Part shown: positions 1 through 10,500 of the stretch, in pieces
How positions within the stretch are numbered: position 1 is the first letter of the stretch
Layout: every line of letters begins with the position of its first letter
Source of the DNA: PGYR01 sp048267165
Lineage (GTDB): Bacteria; Bacteroidota; Ignavibacteria; Kapaibacteriales; UBA2268
Direction of reading: 5' to 3'
DNA: 22,736 nt
Assembly (NCBI GenBank): GCA_048267165.1
Contig: JBLWYD010000051.1
Coordinates: forward strand, 1-22,736
Translations under genes and position numbers: made by a program
Notes under the pieces: generated by a model
Databases searched by the model: none
What the model saw: the letters and a program-made list of their open reading frames with translations, nothing else
Told to the model about the DNA's origin: nothing

Positions 1-1371
1 AATTTAAATTTGGAATTAGATAGTGATAGGTCGGTATTGAGTAAAACCTTAGGGAATATTTCAACTTATGAATATAGCAAAGAAAAACCATTAATCAGTT
101 CAATTCTTATTTATAAAATAGAAAATGATCACGGTAAAGGATTCTATAATTTATGTGAGAAATTAGGTATTGGAAAATCTAGTAAACTTAAAAAAGAATT
201 TTATGGTTTTACTGAAATAGAAAAATCTAAAAAATTCTGGAAAAATGAATTTAATTATAGTCAGTTTTATCATTTAAAAATCTATACATATAATGATTCT
301 GACAATCCTTTTTTTAATAAAGATGAGATTGATTTTTTTAAAAAGAAAATAGATACAGTATATGATAAAACTAATCCAGACCATTTTTCTTCTAAAGAGT
401 TTTTGTTAAATACCGTATGGTCTAAAACCAAGTTTTGGTCGAATGAAATAATCAAGAGATTAGAAGCTTATGAAGTGTCAAATAGGATGGCATGGAGTAA
501 AAGAGGATGGGATAATGGGAAAACCGTTTCAGTATTCAAACCATATACTTGGGCGAGAATTTTTAAAAAAGGAGAAAAAGGAAAAGAGATTTTTTTTACT
601 GTGGGGGTTGATCCAATGACAGATTCTTTAGTATACAAGTTAGATTTTTATCATGAAAAAGATTCAAAATTAAGCAAGGAACAAAAAGAGCTGTGTAATA
701 AATATATTCCAAAAAATTTAAGATGGAATGAAATTAAAATAAATGATTTAAATAATTGGGATTGGGAAAGGCTGATACAGAAATCAGTTGAATTTATTTC
801 TGAAAATTCTCATCATTATGATCAAGTTTTAGAATTAGTCTGGGGAAATCAAAGTTTAGATATGATTTTTACAGATAATTTAACACTTCGTAGTTATCCT
901 GAAGGAGGACTGAAAGAGCTTCCTGTTCTGAATCCTAAATTTACAGGAAAGGACATTAATTTTATTAAAAAAAATAAAGAGGATAAACAATTAGGAGATT
1001 TAGGAGAAGAACTGGTTATGGACTATGAAATTAATAAATTAAGGCAAAAAGGATTGCATGATTTTATAGAAAAAGTAAGGGTAGCCAAAGATGGAGAAGG
1101 GTATGATGTTTATTCATTCGATGAGAATGGGAATGAAGTTTTTATTGAAGTTAAGACTACTAGAGGGAGTGAAAAAACACCATTTTATTTAAGCCTGAAC
1201 GAGAGGTTGTTTTATGAAAAAAACTCCGAAAACTATTTAATATACCGCCTTTATAACTATGATTTTGAAAAAAACTATGCAGATTTTTTTGTGATTAGAG
1301 ATTTAGATAAACAGTTGTTATTTCAACCAACGGAATTTAAGGTGTATATGAAATGTAAAACAATGAGTTAG
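1..1371 (+). CDS. DUF3883-type (Mrr-like PD-(D/E)XK) protein, 5' end cut by window edge
   Basis: The reading frame is open from base 1; the first TTG (base 10) is probably internal, so the gene very likely starts upstream of the window. The N-terminal ~300 visible residues are not recognised. The C-terminal part resembles DUF3883: a KQLGDLGEELV helix, then GYDVYSFD (around residues 364-371 counted from base 10) and FIEVKTT (about 378-384). This D-x(n)-E-x-K layout is that of PD-(D/E)XK nuclease folds. DUF3883 domains are often found in restriction and other defence loci, where they are presumed to bind or cut nucleic acid. The gene ends 52 bases before the OLD nuclease and runs in the same direction, so it may be a third member of that defence unit. 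An accessory role is inference; the family call rests only on the C-terminal motif. Confidence 0.7.
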   Translation, partial: NLNLELDSDRSVLSKTLGNISTYEYSKEKPLISSILIYKIENDHGKGFYNLCEKLGIGKSSKLKKEFYGFTEIEKSKKFWKNEFNYSQFYHLKIYTYNDSDNPFFNKDEIDFFKKKIDTVYDKTNPDHFSSKEFLLNTVWSKTKFWSNEIIKRLEAYEVSNRMAWSKRGWDNGKTVSVFKPYTWARIFKKGEKGKEIFFTVGVDPMTDSLVYKLDFYHEKDSKLSKEQKELCNKYIPKNLRWNEIKINDLNNWDWERLIQKSVEFISENSHHYDQVLELVWGNQSLDMIFTDNLTLRSYPEGGLKELPVLNPKFTGKDINFIKKNKEDKQLGDLGEELVMDYEINKLRQKGLHDFIEKVRVAKDGEGYDVYSFDENGNEVFIEVKTTRGSEKTPFYLSLNERLFYEKNSENYLIYRLYNYDFEKNYADFFVIRDLDKQLLFQPTEFKVYMKCKTMS

Positions 1372-1399
1372 TTTACCTGATAGGAATCAATTAAACTAA
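1368..1399. repeat. Short inverted repeat at the end of the DUF3883 gene
   Basis: TTAGTTTA (1368-1375) and TAAACTAA (1392-1399) form an 8-bp perfect inverted repeat around a 16-base spacer. It spans the stop codon of the DUF3883 gene and lies just before gajA. It has no T tract, so it is not a clear terminator. It could be an operator or chance in AT-rich DNA. Confidence 0.25.
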
Positions 1400-1423
1400 T
1401 GATAAATATTATAAAAAAATAAA

Positions 1424-3619
1424 ATGAAAATATCCTTTGTAGAGTTACAAAATTTTAGAAAATTAAAATGCTGTCGAATAGACTTTTCCAATAAGGAAAC
1501 AATCTTTGTTGGAGCAAACAATAGTGGAAAGACATCTGCAATGGATGCACTCATACTTTTTTTAAAAGAAAAATCGAATTTTAAAACACAAGATTTTACG
1601 TTATCAAATTGGAAAAGTATAGATAAGATAGGGCAATCTTGGTTAAGTCGTAAAAAGGATGATGCTATTGATTACAAAATAAATGAATGGGATAAATTAT
1701 TACCACAATTAGATGTTTGGTTAAATGTAGAAGAGAATGAAATACACTATGTAAATCATTTAATACCAACTCTTGATTGGGATGGTGGAAATTTAGGGGT
1801 ACGTCTTAAATTAGTTCCTGATAACATTGAAGCACTTCATGATGATTTTTGTGAAGCTTATAATCGTTCTAAAACGATTAAGGGGAAGTCTAAATTAAAA
1901 CTATGGCCGTCACATATGTGGGAATTTTTAGAAAAAAGACTTCACAAGTATTTCTCTATAAAGGCATATATTTTAGACCCTGCTCAGGTAAGTGAAGCTG
2001 ATAATATTATCCCCCAAGAGTTACCCGAAGACAGTGAGCCTTTAGATATGGCTAATCCTTTTAAAGGTTTAGTACGAATTGACATAATTAATGCACAAAG
2101 AGGTTTTACTGATGCAAATGATGGTAACATCAACTCGATAACATTATCTTCTCAATTGAGAGAGTACTATTCAAAACACTTAGACCCATCAAAAGAACCA
2201 ACTGAAAAGGACATTGATGCTTTGGAATCTATTGAAAAAGCTAAAGAAGCTTTTGATAAAAAACTTAATGAAAGTTTCGATCCTTCAATAAAAGAGTTGG
2301 AGAGTTTAAATTATCCTGGTTTTGGAAATCCAAGTATTTCTTTATCTACTAAAGTTTCTACGATAGATGGATTAAACCATGATTCGGCTGTTCGATTTAA
2401 ACCTAATGGAAAAACAGATCTAACACTACCAGAGAAATATAACGGATTAGGATACCAAAACCTTATTTCAATGGTTTTTAAATTAATTAGATTTAGAGAT
2501 AGTTGGATGCAAATTGGGAAAAGTTTATCTGAGTTGACCTCTGAAGATAAGGAAGATATCTATGAGCCGTTACACTTGGTTTTAATAGAGGAGCCAGAAG
2601 CTCATTTGCATGCTCAAGCTCAGCAAGTATTTATAAAAAAGGCCTATGATATTTTAAGAGAACATACAGATTTAAAAGAGAAGCAACAGTTTAAAACTCA
2701 GTTAATTGTTAGTACACATTCTAACCATATAGCACATGAGGTTGAGTTTACCACTTTGAGATATTTTAAGCGAAAATTAGGTGTAAAGAAAAATGAAATT
2801 CCAACATCAGTTGTTGTTAATTTATCTGAAACTTTTGGGAAAAATGATGATACATCAAAATTTGCAGCTAGATATTTAAAGACTACTCATTGTGATTTAT
2901 TCTTTGCTGATGCTGTAATATTAGTTGAAGGTTCAGCTGAAAGAATGCTTGTTCCTCACTTTATAAGACAACATTTCCCAATACTTTCTTCTTCTTATAT
3001 TTCTATTCTTGAAATAGGTGGTAGCCATGCACATAGATTAAAACCTTTAATAGATGATTTAGCATTAATTACTCTAATTGTTACAGATTTAGATTCTGTG
3101 AAGCATATAAAAGGGGAAAAACCTAAGGCTATCTTACCTGAATTGAAAAAAGGGTATAAAACAGGAAATACAACATTAGTGAGCTGGCATCCTAAAAAAG
3201 AAGGTTTAGATGAGCTAGTTAATTTAAAGGAAGAGCAAAAAGTTTCGAGTGACTCTCTAGTAAGAGTTGCATATCAAACAAAAGTTGAAATTAATGTATC
3301 CGATTCTGAAGAAAAAAAAGATATGAAGAATGTTTATCCTTATACATTTGAGGATTCATTAGGTTTTTCTAATTGGAGTTATTTTAAGGAAAACACAGGA
3401 AATGGGTTTATAAAGAAATTAAATACTGAGTTTAATTCAGGGATAGAGATTAAAATAATAGCTAATAATTTATTTGAATATTTAAAAAATAATAGTCGAA
3501 TAAAAGCTCCATTTGCTCTTGATTTACTATTTATGGAAGCGCCAGAAAAGTTGAAAATTCCTGAGTATATACATGATGGTTTAAAGTGGGTCGAAAATAA
3601 ATTAACTACAAATAATTAA
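1424..3619 (+). CDS. gajA: OLD-family ATP-dependent endonuclease, GajA-like
   Basis: ABC-type ATPase fused to a TOPRIM nuclease. Visible motifs are Walker A GANNSGKT (residues 30-37), a signature-like NGLGYQNLI (about 339-347), Walker B VLIEEPEAHLH (about 386-396) and the switch histidine in VSTHS (about 428-432). The TOPRIM follows with VILVEGSAE (about 498-506), the EIGG turn (about 531-534) and TDLDS (about 554-558). In Gabija, GajA is a DNA endonuclease held inactive by cellular nucleotides and released when they are depleted during phage infection. At 731 residues it is longer than the characterised Bacillus GajA (roughly 580), so it is a larger class 2 OLD relative. The UvrD-like helicase begins 6 bases after its stop, the diagnostic gene pair. 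The start ATG follows an A-rich leader typical of Bacteroidota. Confidence 0.88.
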   Translation: MKISFVELQNFRKLKCCRIDFSNKETIFVGANNSGKTSAMDALILFLKEKSNFKTQDFTLSNWKSIDKIGQSWLSRKKDDAIDYKINEWDKLLPQLDVWLNVEENEIHYVNHLIPTLDWDGGNLGVRLKLVPDNIEALHDDFCEAYNRSKTIKGKSKLKLWPSHMWEFLEKRLHKYFSIKAYILDPAQVSEADNIIPQELPEDSEPLDMANPFKGLVRIDIINAQRGFTDANDGNINSITLSSQLREYYSKHLDPSKEPTEKDIDALESIEKAKEAFDKKLNESFDPSIKELESLNYPGFGNPSISLSTKVSTIDGLNHDSAVRFKPNGKTDLTLPEKYNGLGYQNLISMVFKLIRFRDSWMQIGKSLSELTSEDKEDIYEPLHLVLIEEPEAHLHAQAQQVFIKKAYDILREHTDLKEKQQFKTQLIVSTHSNHIAHEVEFTTLRYFKRKLGVKKNEIPTSVVVNLSETFGKNDDTSKFAARYLKTTHCDLFFADAVILVEGSAERMLVPHFIRQHFPILSSSYISILEIGGSHAHRLKPLIDDLALITLIVTDLDSVKHIKGEKPKAILPELKKGYKTGNTTLVSWHPKKEGLDELVNLKEEQKVSSDSLVRVAYQTKVEINVSDSEEKKDMKNVYPYTFEDSLGFSNWSYFKENTGNGFIKKLNTEFNSGIEIKIIANNLFEYLKNNSRIKAPFALDLLFMEAPEKLKIPEYIHDGLKWVENKLTTNN

Positions 3620-3625
3620 TTTAAT

Positions 3626-5494
3626 ATGATAGTTGATAATAACATTGACAACCACGTAGATGATGAAATTTACGAATGTTTAAATTTAGATAAACCCAAA
3701 AGTTTTTTTCTATTCGCTGGTGCTGGAGCAGGTAAAACAAGAACTTTGGTAAATGTTCTTAATAGAGTAAAAGAGAACTATGGGAGAAAACTACATTTAG
3801 AAAATAAAAAAGTAGCAGTAATAACGTATACGAATAATGCTTGCGATGAGATTAGAAATCGTTTAGGTGACGATAATTTATTTAAAGTTTCTACTATTCA
3901 TAGTTATGTTTGGGATTTAATAAAGCATTACAATACAGATATCAAAGAATGGCTCCGTGTCAAAATCGCAGAAGACTTAATTGAATTAAAAGAAAAACAA
4001 GAAAAAGGAAGAGCAGGTAAAGCTAGTGAAGAACGGGTAAGACAAATTGAGAAAAAAACGCAAAAACTTGAAACTTTAGATGATATTAAAAAGTTTACTT
4101 ACAATCCAAATGGAGATAATTATACCAGACAGTCTTTAAGTCATAGTCAGGTTATTGGAATTGGGGCAGATTTTCTAAAATCAAAACCGTTAATGCAAAA
4201 AATAATGGTCAGTAGTAATCCAATACTCCTAATTGACGAGAGTCAAGATACAATAAAAGAACTGATTGATGCTTTTTTTGAAGTACAGGAAAAACAAAAA
4301 AACGTTTTTTCTCTTGGTTTGATTGGGGATACTATGCAACGTATATATAGTAATGGAAAAGAAGGGTTAGGGAAAAATTTACCTAAAGATTGGCTTACCC
4401 CTTCAAAGAAAATGAATCATCGTTCTTCTAGGCGAGTGATTAAATTAATTAATAAAATTAGAAAAGAAGTTGATACACAAGAGCAAACACCTCGAACTGA
4501 TAAAGGAGAAGGTTTTGTTAATTTGTTTTTAGTTTCTGATAAATCTACTGATAAGTTAATTGTTGAGTCTCAGGTTGCTGAAAAAATGGCTAATATAACT
4601 GGGGATAACTTATGGTTCGGAGAAGAAGCTGATATTGAGACATTAGCTATTGAGCATCATATGATAGCTAGGAGAAATAGCTTTCTTGAGTTATTTGAGC
4701 CTTTATATAAAGTTGAACGGTTAAAAACAGGTTTGCTAGATGGTACATTATCACAGTTAAGATTATTTACACAATATATTCTTCCTTTAATAGAGGCTAA
4801 GAAGGAAAATAACGAATTTAAAGTCTCTCAAATAGTTAGAAAAAGTTCCCCATTACTAAAAACGGAAGCTTTAAAAAAACATAAGGACCAAAGAGAAATT
4901 CTAAAAAAAGTAAGTACAGCAGTAAATGATTTATTTAAACTATGGGAGGACGATAAAGACCCTACTATATTTGACGTATTGCTAAAAATAGAGGAATTAA
5001 AACTATTTATAATACCTGATTCATTACAATTCTTGGTACAAGAAAGAAAAGCTAATGGAGAAGAATTGGAAGAAGATAGTGATTCAGATAAGACTTTAGA
5101 GGCCTTAAGGATATCTTTTTTAAGTCCGTTTAGTCAAATCAAGGCTTATCAAGAATATGTTACTGGAAAATCAAAATTTGAAACTCATCAAGGAGTTAAA
5201 GGTTTAGAGTACCCTAGAGTTATGGTTATTATTGATGATGCTGAAGCAAGAGGGTTTATGTTTAGTTATGATAAGCTTTTTGGAGTTAAAGAATTAACTC
5301 CAATAGATTTTAAGAATATGGAGTTAGGAAAAGAAACTGGTATTGATAGAACGCGAAGGCTATTTTATGTAGCTTGTAGTAGAGCAGAAGAGAGTTTGGC
5401 TGTTGTCATTTATACCGATTCTCCAAATCTAATTAAAGATGGTGTGATAAAAAAAGAATGGTTTAAGGAATCTGAAATTGAGATAATATCTTAA
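3626..5494 (+). CDS. gajB: UvrD/Rep-like SF1 helicase, GajB-like
   Basis: Superfamily 1A helicase with every core motif visible: Walker A GAGAGKT (residues 32-38), motif Ia TYTNNACDEI, a TIHSY element, motif II IDESQDT (about 203-209), motif III GDTMQRIY (about 235-242), NHRSS of motif IV, HQGVKGLE of motif V (about 521-528) and motif VI LFYVACSRA (about 579-587). In Gabija, GajB joins GajA in a large complex and is thought to sense DNA ends or degradation products and consume nucleotides. It starts 6 bases after gajA, so the two are almost certainly co-transcribed and translationally coupled. At 622 residues it is longer than the reference GajB (about 500), matching the enlarged GajA. It could also be called a generic OLD-associated UvrD helicase; no motif is broken. 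Confidence 0.87.
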   Translation: MIVDNNIDNHVDDEIYECLNLDKPKSFFLFAGAGAGKTRTLVNVLNRVKENYGRKLHLENKKVAVITYTNNACDEIRNRLGDDNLFKVSTIHSYVWDLIKHYNTDIKEWLRVKIAEDLIELKEKQEKGRAGKASEERVRQIEKKTQKLETLDDIKKFTYNPNGDNYTRQSLSHSQVIGIGADFLKSKPLMQKIMVSSNPILLIDESQDTIKELIDAFFEVQEKQKNVFSLGLIGDTMQRIYSNGKEGLGKNLPKDWLTPSKKMNHRSSRRVIKLINKIRKEVDTQEQTPRTDKGEGFVNLFLVSDKSTDKLIVESQVAEKMANITGDNLWFGEEADIETLAIEHHMIARRNSFLELFEPLYKVERLKTGLLDGTLSQLRLFTQYILPLIEAKKENNEFKVSQIVRKSSPLLKTEALKKHKDQREILKKVSTAVNDLFKLWEDDKDPTIFDVLLKIEELKLFIIPDSLQFLVQERKANGEELEEDSDSDKTLEALRISFLSPFSQIKAYQEYVTGKSKFETHQGVKGLEYPRVMVIIDDAEARGFMFSYDKLFGVKELTPIDFKNMELGKETGIDRTRRLFYVACSRAEESLAVVIYTDSPNLIKDGVIKKEWFKESEIEIIS

Positions 5495-5548
5495 AAAATA
5501 CTAACAATTGATTCAATAAGTTATAACCGTTAAAACTGAAAGCAATAA

Positions 5549-6892
5549 TTGAAACAAGAAGAACAATCTCTCTTTAATTTCAGTGATGAAATTTCAAAAG
5601 AAAATAATTATAAACTTCTTTATCCTGACTATGAAGAAGGTCGAGTAATTATTGCCTTATATGAAAATTTGAAATCGAAAAAATATGAAAACAATCAATT
5701 CTCGGAGAAAGAAATTCATTCTTTATTTGAATTAAACAGAACAGCGTCTGAAAAAAAAATAAGATATCCAAGAACCATTTATAAAGATAAAATACGAAGA
5801 CTTTTAAAATTCTTTTTAAAATATGACGAAGAGTCCCAATTATATTCATTTCAAGAATATGCATTTAGCTTCTGTTCAATTTCTGAGGTAAGCCTTGAAG
5901 GTAACTTTAACCCTACAGAAATTGAAGTTATCTGTAGTGATCTAAAATTGAGTTTACAAAATGTAATTAACAATGAAAAAAAGTTACTTCAATGGTTCGA
6001 GGTAAGTTTAGATACTCCAAAATACAAGTTAAGACAACAAACAGACTTTTTATTTAGACAAATTGATATTGCAGTAGATAAAATAAGAAAGGATACACTA
6101 GTAAAAAATACAAATCCTCTAAAACTATTAGAGACTGTTCGTCAGGATTTAATAGACATCCAAAAAAAGAATAAGAAGCTAAGGTTAGCTTTCGACGAGA
6201 CAAATCGTATTGAAGCGATTCTCAATAAAATTGAAACTGACAATATTGATATAACAAATCATATAGAACTCACATTAAATTTCTTCTATAATATCCAAGT
6301 GAGATTGAGGAATACAGATAGAAGACTAGACCGAATTAAGCCAAAAATAAATCAATTATTCATTAATCTTAATCAATCTGAATATCATGCAAAGGTTGAA
6401 CTATTTATCACATTACTACTCAACCATTCTGAAGTGGAATATATCGGCAGTTCGAAAACAATTAAGTTTCCTCAAAACTTAAATTCATATTCATATAAAA
6501 CTGACACCACAAAATACCCTTATTTATTTAGGGATAAAAAACTTTTTCCAACAGCTCGAAAAGCACGGAAACGATATCCAATTGACGAAAAGATACAGAA
6601 AAAGAATCGTGAACATTTGGAGGGAAGTATTAATAAGCTTAATAAGGTAGAGCTTTGGGTTAAACAACTATCATTACAACTTCAGAGAGAAGGAACTCTT
6701 GACGTTTCACTCGCTTTTTTCCAAGTTTTAAGAAAAGAAAGCAATTTCGAAATTGCAGCTAAAACGGTATATGGAATTGTACAAAAATCACATTTAAATA
6801 AAAATCTTTCTGTGGAGATAGATAAAGATGATATCGTGTCTCATTCGGAATCAAATAATAAAATATGGAGGACAATAATCAAAACTGTTTAG
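5549..6892 (+). CDS. jetA: Wadjet JetA, MukF/kleisin-like subunit (TTG start)
   Basis: The protein is called JetA from position: it is the first of four overlapping or abutting genes that end in an unmistakable SMC-like JetC and TOPRIM JetD. It is strongly helical and charged (447 residues), as expected of the MukF-like kleisin that bridges the JetC heads; there is no enzymatic motif. The start is unusual. The TTG at 5549 directly follows an in-frame TAA (5546-5548), there is no ATG in the 54 bases after gajB, and the deduced protein has no methionine after the first residue. TTG is therefore the only conventional start that gives a full-length product. The 3' end overlaps jetB by 28 bases. 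Wadjet recognises small circular DNA by loop extrusion and cleaves it. Confidence 0.75.
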   Translation: MKQEEQSLFNFSDEISKENNYKLLYPDYEEGRVIIALYENLKSKKYENNQFSEKEIHSLFELNRTASEKKIRYPRTIYKDKIRRLLKFFLKYDEESQLYSFQEYAFSFCSISEVSLEGNFNPTEIEVICSDLKLSLQNVINNEKKLLQWFEVSLDTPKYKLRQQTDFLFRQIDIAVDKIRKDTLVKNTNPLKLLETVRQDLIDIQKKNKKLRLAFDETNRIEAILNKIETDNIDITNHIELTLNFFYNIQVRLRNTDRRLDRIKPKINQLFINLNQSEYHAKVELFITLLLNHSEVEYIGSSKTIKFPQNLNSYSYKTDTTKYPYLFRDKKLFPTARKARKRYPIDEKIQKKNREHLEGSINKLNKVELWVKQLSLQLQREGTLDVSLAFFQVLRKESNFEIAAKTVYGIVQKSHLNKNLSVEIDKDDIVSHSESNNKIWRTIIKTV

Positions 6893-7515
6893 AACGGTTT
6901 GATTTTCTATTAGATAGAAATGCAGAGAAAATTTTTGGAAAATTAGATTTTAAATTAAAAGATGGAGAGCATATTCAGGATCATGGAGATGGCTCTAGGT
7001 TTTTAAACTATATAGATAAGTATAAAGCTTCTTTGAATAATTATTATTCATCTTTCTTTGGAATAAGACTTAAAGAAGGAGGAGAAAGTAGTGAACGTTT
7101 TTACTATTTAGATTTTCATTCTGAAGATAAGAGAAATATACCAGAGTCAAATCGTTATACAGTTAAAAATGAATATATAATTATGGGCTTAATTATATAT
7201 AAAATAATCTTCTTCGAAGGAAATATAGAGTTAACTTCTATTGAAAAATTAAAGAGAACTATTAGAACCGATTATGAAGAATATCAAGAAGGATTATTAA
7301 AGGTAATTGTTAAATCTAATGAAACAGGAAGACTTAAAGAGGATGATGATCAAATAGATAGAACAATTCAAAAAGCTTTAGAGCAATTTAAGAAATTAAG
7401 ATGGATGGATGTAGATGGAGATTTTTTCCAACCACTAGCTTCATTTCAACGGATATTATCACTCTATGGAGATACTATTAAAAATATTGATAACATTATA
7501 AAAACATATCAATGA
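6865..7515 (+). CDS. jetB: Wadjet JetB, MukE-like subunit
   Basis: A 216-residue protein lying between JetA and JetC, which is the position of the MukE/KITE-like subunit (DUF4194 in the type I system). No short motif identifies it by itself. The C-terminal half holds acidic and basic helices, with RTIQKALEQFKKLRWMDVDG followed by FFQPLAS, compatible with a winged-helix end. The ATG at 6865 is inside the end of jetA (28-base overlap) and the stop overlaps the jetC start as ATGA, so translation is probably coupled and the subunit ratio fixed. The assignment is mainly contextual; the fold should be confirmed by structure comparison. Confidence 0.72.
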   Translation: MEDNNQNCLERFDFLLDRNAEKIFGKLDFKLKDGEHIQDHGDGSRFLNYIDKYKASLNNYYSSFFGIRLKEGGESSERFYYLDFHSEDKRNIPESNRYTVKNEYIIMGLIIYKIIFFEGNIELTSIEKLKRTIRTDYEEYQEGLLKVIVKSNETGRLKEDDDQIDRTIQKALEQFKKLRWMDVDGDFFQPLASFQRILSLYGDTIKNIDNIIKTYQ

Positions 7516-10500
7516 AAAAATATCCAAGAATCCATAGTCTCGGAACAATCAATATAATACATCATCAAGAGTTCTTCTATGAATTTCACCCATTTAGAAC
7601 AGATTTTGTTGGTGAAAGTGGTGTGGGTAAAAGTATAGTGACTGATTTATTACAACTTATCATTGTTGGTTCTAGTCTATACGAATCAGCTACACAATCA
7701 CAAGGGGATAGACCATTTCAAAAATTAGTATTAGATAACCCAGACAGTCCAGATTTTGCCTATGCTTTTATAAATATAGAAGTAAACAAAAATGAATTTA
7801 TTGTACTGGGGTCATATATCGAAAAGAGTTCTAGACAATCTGAAGCTTTTATTATTCAAAGAGGTTTTGAATTTGAATCAGACTCAATAGTATTTTTAGA
7901 TACTCCTATTAAAGTTGAAGATTTTGATGTAAATGGTGAATGGTTGCCTATTTTAGATATTGAAAATTATTTTAACCTAGATAAGGATTTAGGGTTCAAA
8001 AAATATAAACGTTTTTCAGAGTATCATCGACTATTGTCAAAGGAGAGTTTGATTCCCTTAGAAATTAAAACAAATTCTGAAATGGCAGATTATGCCAAAA
8101 TTCTACAAGCATTTTCAAGAAAAGGGGTCAATGTAAAAAGCTCTAGTTCATTACAAGAATTCTTATTTGGTAAAGAATCTCGAACAAAGTTTGTAAAACA
8201 ATACAATGAAATTGTCGAAGATCTTCAGGAGAACCAAAACGATTATAAAATCAACCTTGAAGAGATAGATAACATAAATAGACAAAAAAGGGAGTTACAA
8301 AGGCTGTTTGACCTTAAACAGACAAAAGAAGAATCAGAAAAAATACTCAATAAGGCTAAATGGAATTACCACCAAAAAAGAAAAGTAAAGTTAAAAGAAG
8401 AACTTAGAAAAACAATTCAAAATTATGTTACTTACAGACACTGCATCTCATTATTAAATAAGATCGCTACGGATAAATTGAATTGGGCAGAAAATAAGAA
8501 AGATGCATTAACAACTTTGGTGAAACAAGCTGAAGAGAGCTTAAAACCATATAGAAATCAGATAGAAGAAATAAAACTTATAGATGATTTTTTAGTAAAA
8601 CATGAATTGTCAGATACAAAAAGCATTGCCGAATATCATGTCACGTTTAATGAAAATAAAAAGCATGTCAAGAAAATTGATTTCCTAAAAAGACAATTTG
8701 AGAAAAATAATCTTCTAAAACCTTTTTCAGAGTTGTCCATTAATAAAACTACAACCGAAGTAATTACAAACATCAGTACGAGGATTAATGGACTAGAAGT
8801 AACTCTTGGCGAAATAGAAGCTCTCCTCAAGTTTAATGACTATAAAAATTCAAATTCTCTTGCTTTTTGGATTGTAAATCAAAATCGAAAATTTACTCCG
8901 ATAGAAGAGAGTATAATAAGACACTTTCAAGATTTAGAAACTATTAAACCTTTTTCCTTAAAGCCTGGAGTAACTTATATCCCTGATCCTGAAGAACTGC
9001 TTCAAACTGGAAAAACTATAGATATAGAGCAAGATAAAAAGGGATTTTGGATAAACCTGAACGGATTAAAAAAGTATATTAAGAATGTAGATAAGCAGAT
9101 ATTTAATACAACGGAAAAGAATGATATAATCGAGGCATTTAAAAAAACTGAAGGAGAATTTTCTCTAAAAAAGAATGAAATTGAACTAGAGATTGAAACT
9201 CAAAAGAAACTATTGGATTTTCTTAATTCTTTGGATAACCTTAAAGAGTATTTTGAGGCTTGGAAACTTAAAGATAAAATAGTATTTGAGAAAGAAGATA
9301 TAGAAGATGTGCTTCTATCCAAATCACTTAATGATGTAAAAAGAATTTTAAAGGTTTACAATAAAAAAGAATCTATTACCGAAACATATAACAAACTTAA
9401 AAAAAAATTCGATAATCATTATAGGAATCAGGTTCTTGTGCATGCACTTGCTAAAGATTTATCGAACTACGAATTCATATCAATCAAAGCAACAACAGAA
9501 CTAATAAATAAGCTCATCTCTAGATTCAATATAGAAATCGTTCCAATTCACGAGTATAGATTTAATTCTTCTTCATTTTACAGTGAGTTTTCAAAAGAAT
9601 ACCAAAAGGTAAAAGAAAAACTAATAAACGAAGAAACCATTATATCAATAGTTAAGGACATAAAAGAGTGTAAAGAAGAAATTGATAAAATTAAAAATAG
9701 CCCCAATTTTAAAAAGCCCAAAAAAGCAAAACTGGTAACTAAGGAACAGCTAGAGGACATTGAAAATGAATTTGAAGACGCAGAGAAAGAATATCATCAA
9801 GATTTTTCTGCTCTTGTAAAGAGCGAAGTTAAAAATGAAAGTGATAGGTTTTATAATAACTATGACTTTACATTACTTGCTGAGACTATTTTGCCGAGAA
9901 TTTTTAAAGGAATAAGTTTTAAAGAGAGGGAAGTCATCGATAAAATAACTAAATATTTAGAAGATATTTTTGATAGAAATGCTGAGTTAGATAAAAATAA
10001 GCTTAGTCGGATTAAAGACTTAATTAAACAAGTCCAACACACTGTAATGGTTCAGTATAATACCGCTAGAAGAATTAAAAACATTTTCAATCGAGATGAA
10101 AATACAATTACAGGAGGAAATAAAGCTGTACTTAAACATAATTATAATAAACGAATCAGTATAGATTGGTTAAATGATTATCTGGGCCATTTGGCAGATA
10201 GTGAAGTGAGCTTATTCAATGAGACGGGAGAATATTTAGCTGATAAAAAGCAAAAAAAGTATATATCCATAGGAGGAAAAATTATAAGGGCTTACAAGAA
10301 ACATAGTGCTGAACCTTTGAATACTGTAGAAATAGAAGCACTCCTGAATCCATTTTCATATTACACTTTGAATTTTAAGATAGAAACTCCAAAAGGAATT
10401 GAAATATCAGGTAGCACAGGGCAAACCTATACGGCTACAGCACTGCTTTGTATTGCTAAACTTTCATTAATTCAAGAAGACACAACTACTAAACCAGGGT

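Noticed and set aside
5649..5864. - strand ORF within jetA, and similar ones at 8636, 9578, 9860 and 11986
   Set aside because: They lie wholly opposite well-supported genes and encode Phe/Leu/Ser-rich shadow peptides.
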